DNA from: Pedobacter caeni
Lineage (GTDB): Bacteria; Bacteroidota; Bacteroidia; Sphingobacteriales; Sphingobacteriaceae
Length of the DNA: 64,000 nt
Assembly: GCF_900129215.1 (NCBI RefSeq)
Contig: NZ_FQUQ01000002.1
Location: 1,054,001-1,118,000 of the forward strand
Direction: 5' to 3'
Shown here in pieces: positions 8,636-18,627 of this stretch. How positions within the stretch are numbered: position 1 is the stretch's first letter; the number at the start of each line of letters is the position of its first letter. The notes under the pieces were generated by a model. It was not told the DNA's origin, did no database searches, and saw nothing but the letters and a program-made list of their open reading frames with translations. A program made the translations under genes and the position numbers.

Positions 8636-8740
8636 GGTTGGAAGGTAGGTGAGAGGTAGCTGGAAGATATCTGAGAGGTAGTTCCATAGTTCTTTAACCT
8701 TTCAGATACCTCTCAATAACCTTCGAACTACCTCCCAACC
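8636..8740. repeat. Imperfect 105-bp palindrome
   Basis: The left end GGTTGGAAGGTAG and the right end CTACCTCCCAACC are complementary apart from one position, and inner segments built from GAGAGGTA(G/T)CTG repeats pair with TCAGATACCTCTC. The whole can fold into a long broken hairpin or cruciform. It lies between the YegP-like and MBL genes and carries no credible frame. Confidence 0.7.
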
Positions 8741-8742
8741 AC

Positions 8743-8775
8743 GGAGCGTGTAGGGAGCGTATAGGGAGCGTATAG
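8743..8775. repeat. Three tandem copies of an 11-bp unit
   Basis: GGAGCGTGTAG is followed by two identical GGAGCGTATAG units and a partial fourth (GG), 2 bases after the 105-bp palindrome. Confidence 0.85.
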
Positions 8776-8795
8776 GGCAACAAGAAGCAATTTTA

Positions 8796-9635
8796 TTAAA
8801 TACTGGCCAGTTCAAATGTCTGATCCAGTTTGATGCCTTTTTCTGTCTGTTGAAGTGTACAACACTCATTTACTGCATCATGTTCCAATACGAGGATGTA
8901 TTCTTTCTCTGAGGCCTCCTGAAGGAAAGATTTCTTTTCTGTCAGGGTTGTTAACGGAAACATGTCATAAGCCATTACATAAGGCAAAGGAATGTGCCCT
9001 ACGGAAGGCAGCAGATCTGCCATATACACCAGCGTTTTACCTTTATATTGAATCTGGGGAAGCATCATTGCATCTGTATGGCCATAAGCAAAGCGGATGT
9101 TGATTCCTTCATGAAAGGAAACACCTTCTACATCTTCCACAAAACGGAGCTGTCCGCTTTCCTGGATGGGGAGGATGTTCTCTTTCAGGAAAGAAGCTTT
9201 TTCTCTGTCGTTGGGATTTACTGCCCAATCCCAGTGTTTGGCATTGCTCCAGTAAAATGCATTTTTAAATGCAGGACGAAGTTTTTCTCCCTGGCGTACA
9301 ATGGAACCACCACAATGATCAAAATGAAGGTGCGTTAAAAACACATCTGTAATGTCATCCCTGGAGAACCCTTTTGCAGCTAAAGACTTGTCCAGTGTAT
9401 CTTCTCCGTGGAGGTAATAGTGTCCCATGAACTTCTCATCCTGCTTGTCGCCGATCCCATTGTCGATCAGGATCAGGCGGTCGCCATCTTCTACCAACAG
9501 ACAGCGCATGGCCCAGGTACACATATTATTTGCATCTGCAGGAGTTGTTTTTTGCCAGATGGATTTCGGAACTACCCCAAACATGGCACCTCCGTCTAGT
9601 TTAAATAATCCGGTATCAATTGTATGTAAGTTCAT
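8796..9635 (-). CDS. MBL-fold metallo-hydrolase
   Basis: 279 aa from the ATG at 9635, metallo-beta-lactamase superfamily. The metal-binding motif THLHFDHCGG stands near residue 108 of this form; an upstream strand (RLILIDNGIGDK) and a downstream His (YGHTDAMMLP) and Asp (YMADLLPS) complete the site, with a final His in LEHDAV. The fold resembles lactonase/AHL-hydrolase-type members, but the substrate cannot be read. The frame is open 25 codons further upstream, where the start would fall inside the lpdA terminator, so the internal start MNLHTIDTG is chosen. It follows lpdA on the same strand. Confidence 0.85.
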   Translation of the reverse strand: MNLHTIDTGLFKLDGGAMFGVVPKSIWQKTTPADANNMCTWAMRCLLVEDGDRLILIDNGIGDKQDEKFMGHYYLHGEDTLDKSLAAKGFSRDDITDVFLTHLHFDHCGGSIVRQGEKLRPAFKNAFYWSNAKHWDWAVNPNDREKASFLKENILPIQESGQLRFVEDVEGVSFHEGINIRFAYGHTDAMMLPQIQYKGKTLVYMADLLPSVGHIPLPYVMAYDMFPLTTLTEKKSFLQEASEKEYILVLEHDAVNECCTLQQTEKGIKLDQTFELASI

Positions 9636-9669
9636 ATCGCATTGGGTTAAGGGAAAATATAAAAGTAAA

Positions 9670-9701
9670 AAAAAACCTGTTGAAAGCTCAACAGGTTTTT
9701 T
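9670..9701 (-). terminator. Intrinsic terminator of lpdA
   Basis: A perfect 14-bp stem (AAAAAACCTGTTGA with TCAACAGGTTTTTT) and a 4-base loop lie 17 bases past the lpdA stop codon at 9718. Confidence 0.9.
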
Positions 9702-9717
9702 GTATTTCATTGATGAT

Positions 9718-11106
9718 TTACAAGTGAATTACTTCACCGTAAGCATCAGCAGTTGCTTCCATAATCGCCTCACTCATGGTAGGGTGTGGGTGTACAGATT
9801 TCAGCACTTCATGACCAGTAGTTTCCAGTTTACGGGCAACTACGATCTCAGCAATCAGTTCTGTTACATTGGCACCGATCATGTGTGCGCCAAGCAATTC
9901 TCCATATTTTGCATCGTAGATCATTTTTACAAAACCATCTTTAGCACCGGCAGCGCTGGCTTTACCTGAAGCAGAGAATGGGAATTTACCAATCTTCAAT
10001 TCATATCCGGCAGCTTTTGCTGCTTTTTCAGTATAACCAACAGAAGCGATTTCAGGACTGCAATAAGTACATCCCGGGATGTTGTTATAGTCTAAAGGCT
10101 CTGGTTTATGGCCAGCGATTTTCTCTACACAAATGATTCCTTCTGCAGAAGCTACGTGAGCCAAAGCCTGACCTGGAACGATATCACCAATTGCATAATA
10201 ACCTTTTACGCTGGTATTGTAGAATTCATCCACAACAACTTTACCTTTTTCAGTTTTGATGCCGGTTTCTTCTAAACCTATATTTTCAATGTTGGCTACT
10301 ACACCAGCTGCAGAAAGAACGATATCACATTCTAAAGTCTGCATACCTGAGGCCGTTTTTACCTGAACTTTACAACCCGCACCAGAAGTGTCTACAGATT
10401 CAACGCTCGAAGAAGTCATCACTTCTATACCTGCTTTTTTGAAGCTGCGTAACAGTTGTTTTGAGATGTCTTCGTCTTCCACAGGTACGATGTTTTCCAT
10501 GAATTCAACCACGGTAACTTTCGTTCCTAAAGTAGCATAGAAGTAAGCAAATTCCACACCGATAGCACCGGAACCAACAACAACCATAGATTTTGGTTGT
10601 TCAGGTAATACCATTGCCTGTCTGTAACCAATGATTTTTTTACCGTCTTGTTTTAAGTTAGGTAATTCTCTTGACCTGCCACCTGTAGCCAATATAATAC
10701 TGGTTGCAGTATAGTCTTTCTGTGTTCCGTCAGCAGCTTTCACTTCTACCTTGTTTCCAGGCTTAGCTTTACCGGTACCCATGATCACGTCAATTTTGTT
10801 CTTCTTCATTAAGAATTGAACGCCCTTGCTCATGCCATCGGCAACACCACGGCTGCGTTTAATCACAGCTGCAAAATCAGCTTCTGCTTCAGCGGTTTTG
10901 ATTCCGTATTCAGCAGCATGGTTGATGTATTCAAAAACCTGTGCACTTTTTAATAAAGCTTTGGTAGGGATACAACCCCAGTTAAGGCAGATTCCGCCTA
11001 AAGATTCGCGTTCTACTACTGCAGTTTTCAAACCTAACTGAGAAGCTCTTATTGCAGCTACATATCCACCAGGACCGCTGCCTATTACAATTACATCGTA
11101 GTTCAT
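9718..11106 (-). CDS. lpdA: Dihydrolipoyl dehydrogenase (E3)
   Basis: 462 aa. This FAD- and NAD-dependent enzyme reoxidises dihydrolipoamide in the pyruvate and 2-oxoacid dehydrogenase complexes and the glycine cleavage system. The FAD motif GSGPGGYVAA is at residues 9-18, the redox disulfide Cys40/Cys45 in GGICLNWGCIPTK, the NAD motif GSGAIGVEFAYF near 177, and the dimerisation domain ends with the active-site HPHPTMSEAIMEA. No E1/E2 genes are adjacent, so it is a stand-alone gene with its own promoter and terminator, as is common for an E3 shared by several complexes. Confidence 0.96.
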   Translation of the reverse strand: MNYDVIVIGSGPGGYVAAIRASQLGLKTAVVERESLGGICLNWGCIPTKALLKSAQVFEYINHAAEYGIKTAEAEADFAAVIKRSRGVADGMSKGVQFLMKKNKIDVIMGTGKAKPGNKVEVKAADGTQKDYTATSIILATGGRSRELPNLKQDGKKIIGYRQAMVLPEQPKSMVVVGSGAIGVEFAYFYATLGTKVTVVEFMENIVPVEDEDISKQLLRSFKKAGIEVMTSSSVESVDTSGAGCKVQVKTASGMQTLECDIVLSAAGVVANIENIGLEETGIKTEKGKVVVDEFYNTSVKGYYAIGDIVPGQALAHVASAEGIICVEKIAGHKPEPLDYNNIPGCTYCSPEIASVGYTEKAAKAAGYELKIGKFPFSASGKASAAGAKDGFVKMIYDAKYGELLGAHMIGANVTELIAEIVVARKLETTGHEVLKSVHPHPTMSEAIMEATADAYGEVIHL

Positions 11107-11141
11107 ATCTTATATAAAGGAATTTTAACTTAAGTAATTGC

Positions 11142-11149
11142 CAAAATTA
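11142..11149 (-). promoter_or_regulatory. Putative -7 promoter box for lpdA
   Basis: The minus strand reads TAATTTTG, an exact TAnnTTTG match, 35 bases before the lpdA ATG. Confidence 0.45.
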
Positions 11150-11375
11150 AAAAAATTGTTCATTAATAACGCTTCTAAGATTTTTGAAAGCCCCTTTTAG
11201 GTCATATAATTTGAATATGTTACATTTTTATGAAGGAGAACGGTTTTTAACCGAAAAACAATTTACTGGTAAACTGAAGGTTAGAGATGTTAAATAAAGT
11301 GTTAAATGTTGAAAAATATTGTGATATTTAATAATAATTTAACATTGGAATCGAGGCGCTGGATAAATTAATATT

Positions 11376-11383
11376 TACCTTTG
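11376..11383 (+). promoter_or_regulatory. Putative -7 promoter box for the Oar-like receptor
   Basis: TACCTTTG matches TAnnTTTG exactly and lies 55 bases before the ATG at 11439; no clear -33 TTTG is seen. Confidence 0.45.
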
Positions 11384-11438
11384 TCGCGATATTTAATATT
11401 GGAATATCATAAAAAAACGAAAAGTAATTAAAAAAAGT

Positions 11439-14400
11439 ATGAAGAAATCATTACTAATTAAATTCGTAGTTATGATCTTAGTTGTTGCGGGAACGTTCTC
11501 TTCGGCAATGGCTCAGGTGACAACTACAAACATGACTGGTACTGTAAAAGACACTAAAGCGCCACTGCCTGGTGCGAGTATTAAAGCAGTACATACACCG
11601 ACAGGAACTTCCTATGGAGTAACGTCAAACGCTGATGGAAGGTTTACACTTTCTAACCTAAGAGTTGGTGGTCCTTACAAGGTAGTCGTTACCTACGTAG
11701 GATTCGAGCCACAAACATTTGATAATATCTTTGTAAAATTAGGAGAACCTTATGTGTTGAACACTACCTTATCTGATAACAGTTCAACATTGGCAGAGGT
11801 AAATATTGTTTCCAGTAATCCAAACTCTGTTTTAAATTCAAACAGAAGCGGGACTACAACGACAGTTACCAGACAGCAAATCCAGAATTTGCCAAGTATC
11901 TCACGTAGTGTGAATGACATTACGAGATTAACTCCTCAATCTAATGGTAACTCAATCGGTGGTGGTAACTATCGTCAAAGTAACTTCACTGTGGATGGAT
12001 CTAACTTCAACAACCAGTTTGGTATTGGAGGAAATGTTCCTGCAGGTGGTGCTCCGATTTCATTGGATGCACTTGAGCAAATCTCTGTAAACGTAACACC
12101 TTATGACGTAAGACAGTCTGGATTTACAGGTGGTTCCATTAATGCAGTAACCCGTTCAGGTACAAATGATTTCTCTGCTACTGCTTTTTATGTTATGAGA
12201 AATCAAGATCACCAAGGAACTAAAATTGGAGATTATACTATTTCCAATGTTCAGCCTTATGCCCAAAAGCAATATGGTGTAAGTTTAGGTGGTCCAATCA
12301 TTAAGGATAAATTGTTCTTCTTTGTGAACGCTGAATTTAATAAAGAAGTTACTCCAGGCCAGAACAGAACTGCTGCTACTCCAGCAAACCCTTTTGGATC
12401 AAGTGATAATGTTGCCCGTCCTACTGAGGCTTTTATGAACGAAGTGAGCAGCTATTTGAAATCAAAATATAACTACGACCCGGGAGTATATCAGGGTTAC
12501 AGCAATAAGAGTAATAATGATAAGTTATTGGCCCGTTTGGATTGGAATATTTCCAAAGATCACAGCTTAAATTTACGTTATAATCAAGTTGAAAGTAAAA
12601 GCCCGGTAGGAGTAAGTACTTCTAGAAGTCCGTTTGCTGGTTATACTTTCGGAACAGGCCGTACAGATAAAAATGCACTGTGGTTCTCTAACTCGAACTA
12701 TTATCAAGATGCAAATCTTTATTCTTTTGCAGGTGAATTGAACTCTTCTTTTGGAAGTAAGTTCTCTAACGTATTACGCGGTAGCTGGACGCACCAAAAT
12801 GATCCACGTTCAACAGATAGCGGTATCTTTCCTTTAGTAGACATTTTGGATGGTAGTGGTGTTCCTCTGACAACTTTTGGTTATGAGCCATTTACTTATG
12901 GTAACTTGAGAGATGTGAAGACCTATTCATTTACGGATAACTTCTCTATGGCTTTGGGAAAACATAACATTACTTTGGGTGTTCAGGCTGATTTCAGTAA
13001 AACTCAAAATGGTTTCCAACGTTTTGGAACAAGCTATTATACTTTTAATAACTGGGCCGATTTTGTAAATGGTGCTAAACCTAGGGATTATGCAATTACT
13101 TATTCTCTGTCTCCAGGTTTTGCTCAGGCTTATCCTACTTTTAAATTCAACCAATATTCGGCCTATTTACAGGATGAGTTCAACGTAACTGATAGATTTA
13201 AAGTTACTGCTGGTGTAAGGGTAGAGAAATTCTCTTTCCCTGGTGTTGATGAAATCAAATCAAACCCATTGGTAACTCCACTTACTTTTGCTAATGGCGA
13301 GAAAATGGATACTGGAGTATTGCCAGGATCAAACATCATTTGGTCTCCAAGATTTGGATTCAACTGGGATGCTTTAGGTGACCGCTCATTACAAATTCGT
13401 GGTGGTTCTGGTATCTTTAGAGGCGTAGTTCCATTTGTTTGGATCGTTTCCCAATCCGGTGACTCTGGTATGTTGCAATTTACACAAACTTACGAAGGTC
13501 AGAACAATACTCCTGGACCTTTCAATCCAAATCCAAACGCTTATTTGCCAGCAACACCACCAGCGGGTGGAACTTCGATTCCTAACCCGGTTAGTGCGAT
13601 TTCTCCAAACTTTAAATCTCCTAGAACCTGGAAAAGTAATTTAGCTGTTGATTTTAGACTTCCAGGTGGCGTTGTAGCTACTATTGAAGGTATCTATGCT
13701 AAAGATTTAAATTCAGCTATTGCGAGAAACATCAATTTACAGAACCCACAAGCATTAGGTATCAGTGGATATCCTGATAACAGATTGGTTTATCCTAACT
13801 TTAATACAGATAAATTCGTTAATCCTTTAATTAACGGAAAACCTGTTGCTTCAGGAACGCTTCCTTATCCGGGACAACCTAAAGGTAGTATCACTGTAGA
13901 TGGAAAAAGAGTAACAAACGATGCTGCTGCTTTAAACTCGACAGTATTGGATAATGCTAAAGGTGGTTATAACTGGTCTGTTACGGCACAATTAACGAAA
14001 CAGTTCAGTAACGGACTTTCTGCAATGGTTGCTTATACTCATAGTGATGGCCGTAACTTCGGTAACGGTGCAGGTGATCAATTACAAAACTTATGGTCAA
14101 TTCCTCAGACTGATGGAAACTCCAATATTCCTTCATTAAGTTACAGCAGTAACCTATTGCCAGACAGAATTGTAGGGTCCCTTTCTTATAGGAAAGAATA
14201 TATGAAAAATCTTGCAACTTCAATCAGTGTATTCTATGTTGGGTCTATTCAGGATAGGTTCACTTATGCTTATAGCTCAGACTTTAACCGTGACGGACAA
14301 ACAAATGATTTGATCTATGTTCCAAAAGATCCTTCCGAAATCACATTTGCAGCTAAAACAATTACTTTAAGTAATGGAAAAAGCAAAACATGGACTCCTC

Positions 14401-14813
14401 AGGAACAAAGTGATGCATTCTTCGCTTATGTAGGTCAGGATGATTACCTGAAATCTCGTCAGGGACAATATTCAGAACGTAATGGTGGGAAAATGCCTTG
14501 GTTACATCGTTTTGATGTGAAATTGGTTCAGGAAGTATTTAGAAATGTTGCCGGTAAGAAAAACTCATTTCAGTTTACCGCAGACTTTATGAATTTTGGT
14601 AACCTGTTGAATAAAAAATGGGGTACTATGAAGAGAGTAAATACGCCGGGTATTTTACAACCTGCTAATGCTGCCACTATGGGAGGTACGACTAAACCAA
14701 CATTTAGATTGGCAGACTTCGATGATGAGTTAGTGAAAAAATCTTTCAGCGACAATCAAACCTTCCTTTCTACTTACTACATGCAATTTGGTGTTCGTTA
14801 TAACTTTAACTAA
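11439..14813 (+). CDS. Oar-like TonB-dependent outer-membrane receptor
   Basis: 1124 aa with a signal peptide ending near residue 26 (SSAMAQ). A carboxypeptidase-regulatory-like beta-sandwich at about 33-115 (TGTVKDTKAPLPGASI, GRFTLSNLRVGG, VTYVGFE) is followed by a plug domain (about 125-240, with NFTVDGSNFNNQFG and GGSINAVTRSG) and a large beta-barrel ending in the terminal strand MQFGVRYNFN. The plug wording is that of the Oar/adhesin group rather than SusC; no SusD partner follows. Oar-type receptors import or export large ligands (protein secretion, cell contact in myxobacteria), and the ligand here is unknown. It is a single-gene unit with its own promoter and terminator. Confidence 0.9.
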   Translation: MKKSLLIKFVVMILVVAGTFSSAMAQVTTTNMTGTVKDTKAPLPGASIKAVHTPTGTSYGVTSNADGRFTLSNLRVGGPYKVVVTYVGFEPQTFDNIFVKLGEPYVLNTTLSDNSSTLAEVNIVSSNPNSVLNSNRSGTTTTVTRQQIQNLPSISRSVNDITRLTPQSNGNSIGGGNYRQSNFTVDGSNFNNQFGIGGNVPAGGAPISLDALEQISVNVTPYDVRQSGFTGGSINAVTRSGTNDFSATAFYVMRNQDHQGTKIGDYTISNVQPYAQKQYGVSLGGPIIKDKLFFFVNAEFNKEVTPGQNRTAATPANPFGSSDNVARPTEAFMNEVSSYLKSKYNYDPGVYQGYSNKSNNDKLLARLDWNISKDHSLNLRYNQVESKSPVGVSTSRSPFAGYTFGTGRTDKNALWFSNSNYYQDANLYSFAGELNSSFGSKFSNVLRGSWTHQNDPRSTDSGIFPLVDILDGSGVPLTTFGYEPFTYGNLRDVKTYSFTDNFSMALGKHNITLGVQADFSKTQNGFQRFGTSYYTFNNWADFVNGAKPRDYAITYSLSPGFAQAYPTFKFNQYSAYLQDEFNVTDRFKVTAGVRVEKFSFPGVDEIKSNPLVTPLTFANGEKMDTGVLPGSNIIWSPRFGFNWDALGDRSLQIRGGSGIFRGVVPFVWIVSQSGDSGMLQFTQTYEGQNNTPGPFNPNPNAYLPATPPAGGTSIPNPVSAISPNFKSPRTWKSNLAVDFRLPGGVVATIEGIYAKDLNSAIARNINLQNPQALGISGYPDNRLVYPNFNTDKFVNPLINGKPVASGTLPYPGQPKGSITVDGKRVTNDAAALNSTVLDNAKGGYNWSVTAQLTKQFSNGLSAMVAYTHSDGRNFGNGAGDQLQNLWSIPQTDGNSNIPSLSYSSNLLPDRIVGSLSYRKEYMKNLATSISVFYVGSIQDRFTYAYSSDFNRDGQTNDLIYVPKDPSEITFAAKTITLSNGKSKTWTPQEQSDAFFAYVGQDDYLKSRQGQYSERNGGKMPWLHRFDVKLVQEVFRNVAGKKNSFQFTADFMNFGNLLNKKWGTMKRVNTPGILQPANAATMGGTTKPTFRLADFDDELVKKSFSDNQTFLSTYYMQFGVRYNFN

Positions 14814-14835
14814 CACAAACCATATTCATTTAAAT

Positions 14836-14870
14836 AAAAAAAGGATTGCTGATCATCAGCAATCCTTTTT
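14836..14870. terminator. Bidirectional intrinsic terminator
   Basis: A 12-bp core stem (AAGGATTGCTGA/TCAGCAATCCTT) with a 3-base loop is flanked by A- and T-tracts, between the convergent Oar-like and GH123-like genes. Confidence 0.9.
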
Positions 14871-14890
14871 TTTAACAGGGCATCAGAAGA

Positions 14891-17878
14891 TTATTTTTCT
14901 TTTATCACCAGCATCCAGCCCTTTCCTTTCGGCACCGTTATCTCTTCCTGATCTTTAAAACTCGCTGCAGGTTGGAAGTTCTTAATCTCTGCTGCAGTAA
15001 TCGTCGCTTTCGCAGGATCAATTCCTAATGCTTTCCAGTCAATATTCAACTTGATCTTGGTATCCTCATTGGCCCAGCTGGCCAGGGCTACCAATACACT
15101 TTTATCTTTCTTATAAATCGTGACTGGTACATTCGCATTATTGCTTTTCACCGGGTTATTTTCCACCCAGTAGCCAATCATTTTGCTGCCCTGCATGCCA
15201 AAGTTATCCCATGCTTTCCAGATCGGGCGTGGATCAGCCCCATCGCTCCATGGCATCCTGTTTGTCATGCCATATATCATTCCTCTCCAGGCGTTTCCTC
15301 CATCTTGCAACATTTCTCCCATCAGACCAAAAGGAATACCTGAAACCTCTGTCAGGAAGAAGTCCGGACTATTCTTATCATAGTAAAAATATTCTCCAAA
15401 CCACAGGCGGTTCAGGTAGGGGAAGTGTTCCATGTAAAGGTTGGCACTGTTGTTAAAACCATCACTCTTATTGTATTGATTGGCAGAGTGAAGGTCAATA
15501 ATTCCCGGGTGTCCATCTTTGGTTAATACCCTTTTGATCCGTTTCATGGTAGTTCTGTCAAAGGCCACATCATCCAGGTAGATGCCATCTATGCCCACGT
15601 TCTGTACCAGCCAGTTCATGCCTTCCACATAATAGTTATGCCACCTGCTCATGCCGCTGTTCACTACTGCTGCATCTTTGATTTCAGGCACATACCAGGC
15701 CGCGATATAGTCTTCACCCAGATGTTCCTGTAGCCAGGAATACCCACCACCTTTGCCAGGTGAGTAAATCTCATGTCCAAGGCTACGTAGCGGGAAAGTC
15801 TCGTAAGCACTGTTAGACAACTCTCTTACCGTATTGTAGATTTTCACCTTAAGTGCTTTCAGGTGTGCCTCATTGATATAAGACTTCATCTCTTTATGGG
15901 CAATGAAAGGATAATTGATAAATGGATTGATTGGGGTGGCGTGGTGGATATTGATCAGCGTTGCTCCCGTAGCTTTGATCGTATCCAGGTTATCATATTT
16001 ATGATAAAACCTGTTGCTCCATTGAAAATCCGTATTGATGGTATGGAATGGGGTGATGAGCAAAGTGAAGTTGTAATTCAGGGTATCTCCTTTTTTCATC
16101 GTCCTCGCTCCACTGTAGTTGTCAGAAAGAATGGCATTCCCTTTCTTAAACACCTGGATTCCACCTTTGCCTTCATTTCCCCAGGAAGCAGGCAGGATCA
16201 ATGGCTTTTGCAGGTAGAAATTCGTGTTGAGCGGGCGGACATAATGATTGTCTCTTAAAGAATACTGTAAACCTGCGTTAACATCTCCGATCCAGGCACC
16301 ATCCTGGTTTTTGTTGGCGACATCCCATTTCCATTTCAGGGTATCGGGTCTGTGGCCTCCTTTAAGTCCTAAGCCCATCATGTATTTCGATGCGTTCTGG
16401 GTAAATGGGATGTGCAAACGAACATCCTCGAGACTGATGTCCTCACGGGCGATCAATTGGACGGTATAAGAAAGAAAGCCATCAAATTCCAGAGAACCGT
16501 TTACCTGCATCGTCAGGCTGTCGGAAGTATTGGTCGTATTCCATTGTACCGTTCCGGCTTGTTTTTCCGTATAGGTTAAAGGTTCGTTTTTCCAGCTGAT
16601 GTCTTTATGATTTGTCCGGATCACATGGAAGTGGATCGGCTCGGTCAGAATGTCTTTTGGGATGGCAGACAGTTCTGTCATCTCAGGCGTAAAGAAGGTC
16701 TGTATCTGTGCAGGTAAACCGTCTTTATTTAATGAGACCTGTCTGCCCAGCAGGGAAATGGTTTTGTCCTTTACGACTAAAGGAATATAAGGCGCAATGA
16801 CCTCGTTTTTTTGTGCAAGGGTAGAGTTTAGCCAGGTCAGGCGTGTTTGTTTCCAGGGTTCGTTAATTCCGCCTTCCTGGGCAACCTGATTACTCACCTG
16901 GATATTGAGCTGTATTGCAGTACTCTTCTCCCCATTGGCAGAAACGGTTGCTGTTCCGGTATAGGTGCCTGCAGCTATATTTTTTGGAAGATCGGCGAGG
17001 ATCCAAAGGGCTTGTATTTTGTCTTTGGCTACATTTACGGTTTTATGTAAAGGTTGGGTGTTCCAGTTGGTTCCATCTGTATTCAGGCAGGAGAGGAGAT
17101 GGGCAGGAATTCTCCCTCCAGTTTTACTTTTTAAATCAGTAAAGCGTACTTCAACATTGTTGAGTGCTGCTTTAACCGGATAAATACCCAGTTGAAAAGC
17201 AAAGTTTTCTCCTTTAGCAGCACTTGCAGTAAAACTGCTTTTTATTCCTTTTAAAATCCATCGCTGTGGAAGGTCTGTGGTCATCTTTATCGGATTCAGA
17301 CGGTCTTCCGGAAATACAAAATAGGATTTTTCAGGATGTTGTTTAATCAGGTCTTTGGTTTCTTTTGAGGTTGCAATTACTTCCATCGGATAATAGCTGT
17401 TCATCGCATTTATCGATTGGATTTCCTGTATCTTAACCTGGGCCAGTTGTGCAGTAGATTTAGGCCAGCTGTCACTGTTGTTGACCGATCTTTTCAAGTA
17501 ACCCGCATTCGGATAATTGGAACGGCCATCTACCTTATAGGGCATGTAATAGACATAATAGGTCCCCGCTCCGGTGCTTGGTTCAAAATAAAGGGTTCCC
17601 TGTTCTCTGTTGATTTCAGTAACTTTTACATAAGCTACTTTCTGGTTGCTTTTGGCATCCACTACCCAGATCTCTTTTTGCTCTGGCTGCAGGTCCTTTC
17701 GTCTCCATGGGATAATTGCTTTAGCGACCTTTCCGGGGCTGCTGACATTAAGAATTACACGGTGATTGCCCAATGAGTCTGGGTTCCAGGCATCATTTCC
17801 ATTGCTGTATTTTAATTCCTGAGCGCTGGCACTACCGCCAAGGAAAATTAAAACAAAGGGTACCAGATATTTTTTCAT
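14891..17878 (-). CDS. Secreted GH123-like glycoside hydrolase (DUF6067-type)
   Basis: 995 aa, signal peptide of about 20 residues (GGSASAQ). The N-terminal 350 residues are beta-rich repeats with an envelope-type look (GTYTGTATVSANGE is a typical GH123 N-terminal beta-sandwich strand), and the C-terminal third (about 640-900) reads as a TIM-barrel: YNTVRELSN, GGGYSWLQEHL, then VGIDGIYLDDVAFDRTTMKR with paired Asp residues, and GHPGIIDLHSANQ. The composition matches GH123-related proteins annotated as DUF6067 in Bacteroidota, of unproven substrate; GH123 itself is a beta-N-acetylgalactosaminidase. Family assignment is moderate and the substrate unknown. No SusCD pair is adjacent. Confidence 0.65.
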   Translation of the reverse strand: MKKYLVPFVLIFLGGSASAQELKYSNGNDAWNPDSLGNHRVILNVSSPGKVAKAIIPWRRKDLQPEQKEIWVVDAKSNQKVAYVKVTEINREQGTLYFEPSTGAGTYYVYYMPYKVDGRSNYPNAGYLKRSVNNSDSWPKSTAQLAQVKIQEIQSINAMNSYYPMEVIATSKETKDLIKQHPEKSYFVFPEDRLNPIKMTTDLPQRWILKGIKSSFTASAAKGENFAFQLGIYPVKAALNNVEVRFTDLKSKTGGRIPAHLLSCLNTDGTNWNTQPLHKTVNVAKDKIQALWILADLPKNIAAGTYTGTATVSANGEKSTAIQLNIQVSNQVAQEGGINEPWKQTRLTWLNSTLAQKNEVIAPYIPLVVKDKTISLLGRQVSLNKDGLPAQIQTFFTPEMTELSAIPKDILTEPIHFHVIRTNHKDISWKNEPLTYTEKQAGTVQWNTTNTSDSLTMQVNGSLEFDGFLSYTVQLIAREDISLEDVRLHIPFTQNASKYMMGLGLKGGHRPDTLKWKWDVANKNQDGAWIGDVNAGLQYSLRDNHYVRPLNTNFYLQKPLILPASWGNEGKGGIQVFKKGNAILSDNYSGARTMKKGDTLNYNFTLLITPFHTINTDFQWSNRFYHKYDNLDTIKATGATLINIHHATPINPFINYPFIAHKEMKSYINEAHLKALKVKIYNTVRELSNSAYETFPLRSLGHEIYSPGKGGGYSWLQEHLGEDYIAAWYVPEIKDAAVVNSGMSRWHNYYVEGMNWLVQNVGIDGIYLDDVAFDRTTMKRIKRVLTKDGHPGIIDLHSANQYNKSDGFNNSANLYMEHFPYLNRLWFGEYFYYDKNSPDFFLTEVSGIPFGLMGEMLQDGGNAWRGMIYGMTNRMPWSDGADPRPIWKAWDNFGMQGSKMIGYWVENNPVKSNNANVPVTIYKKDKSVLVALASWANEDTKIKLNIDWKALGIDPAKATITAAEIKNFQPAASFKDQEEITVPKGKGWMLVIKEK

Positions 17879-17983
17879 ACGAAGGGTTATGTTGATTTTA
17901 TATTTAAAATTAGGAGTTATTCATCTCCATATAGAAAATATATCAACGCAATCGTTTGATTAGCAGTGATACCCGGGATTGTA

Positions 17984-18562
17984 TCATTCTGAACCCTTTA
18001 ATATCAGGTATTGTTTGGCAGAATCACAAAGGGCGACAAAAGCGGCACTCATCATAATGAGGTCCTTGATCACCAGTCTGCCCCTGGCAGAAAGTAGGGG
18101 GAAGCCATGGTCAGGATCTCCCAATGCAGGGACCCAGGAATCTGTAGTAGTGATTAAAAAAGATAAAGTCACCACAGACATGAGGATCACCATCCCGGCT
18201 CCAATCATCCCAATTCCGGGGTTGTATTTGTTGATTAACAGTAAGATGCCAAAAATAACGAGGACGGTACCCAGTCCATAAGAAAACAGATAAGTATGGT
18301 TTGCTTCATGCCAGGCAATCTTTTCCGGATTTGCTTCGCCTTCTTTCTGCATATGAGGTTTGTAATCTTCAGGATGAGCATAAAAGAAAGACATAAATGG
18401 AGAATTTGCAACAAATGGTACAATTCCTTCGGCCTCATAATTGTAAACTTTCAGGCCTCCGATCCAGATCAGGACAATGGCAATGGAAATGCGGACCATA
18501 CGAATACTTAAAGCGGATAAACCGGAAAGAGAACGGGCTAAGGAAGAGATTTGATTTGACAT
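17984..18562 (-). CDS. DUF417 family inner-membrane protein (YkgB/RclC-like)
   Basis: 192 aa from the ATG at 18562; a TTG seven codons upstream is also in frame but less likely. Four hydrophobic segments can be seen (about 20-38, 95-115, 120-142 and 160-180 of the ATG form), with the family signature IWIGGLKVYNYEAEGIVPFVANSPFMSF. In E. coli the DUF417 protein RclC belongs to the reactive-chlorine-resistance locus under the AraC-type regulator RclR. Here an AraC-type gene lies directly upstream on the same strand, 65 bases from this ATG, which mirrors that pairing. A stress function is an inference from the pairing only. Confidence 0.85.
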   Translation of the reverse strand: MSNQISSLARSLSGLSALSIRMVRISIAIVLIWIGGLKVYNYEAEGIVPFVANSPFMSFFYAHPEDYKPHMQKEGEANPEKIAWHEANHTYLFSYGLGTVLVIFGILLLINKYNPGIGMIGAGMVILMSVVTLSFLITTTDSWVPALGDPDHGFPLLSARGRLVIKDLIMMSAAFVALCDSAKQYLILKGSE

Positions 18563-18627
18563 GATCGTTGTTTTATCCTGCAAATCTAGCGCCCGAAGCC
18601 TGGAACGGCCATGGACGATAAAGGATA

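Noticed and set aside
9636..9710. N-terminal extension of the MBL hydrolase to 304 aa, which would look like a signal peptide
   Set aside because: The region is the lpdA terminator stem; its hydrophobic look comes from T-rich codons.
9427..9969. 180-codon plus-strand frame across the MBL/lpdA junction
   Set aside because: Antisense to two conserved genes and their terminator; shadow frame.
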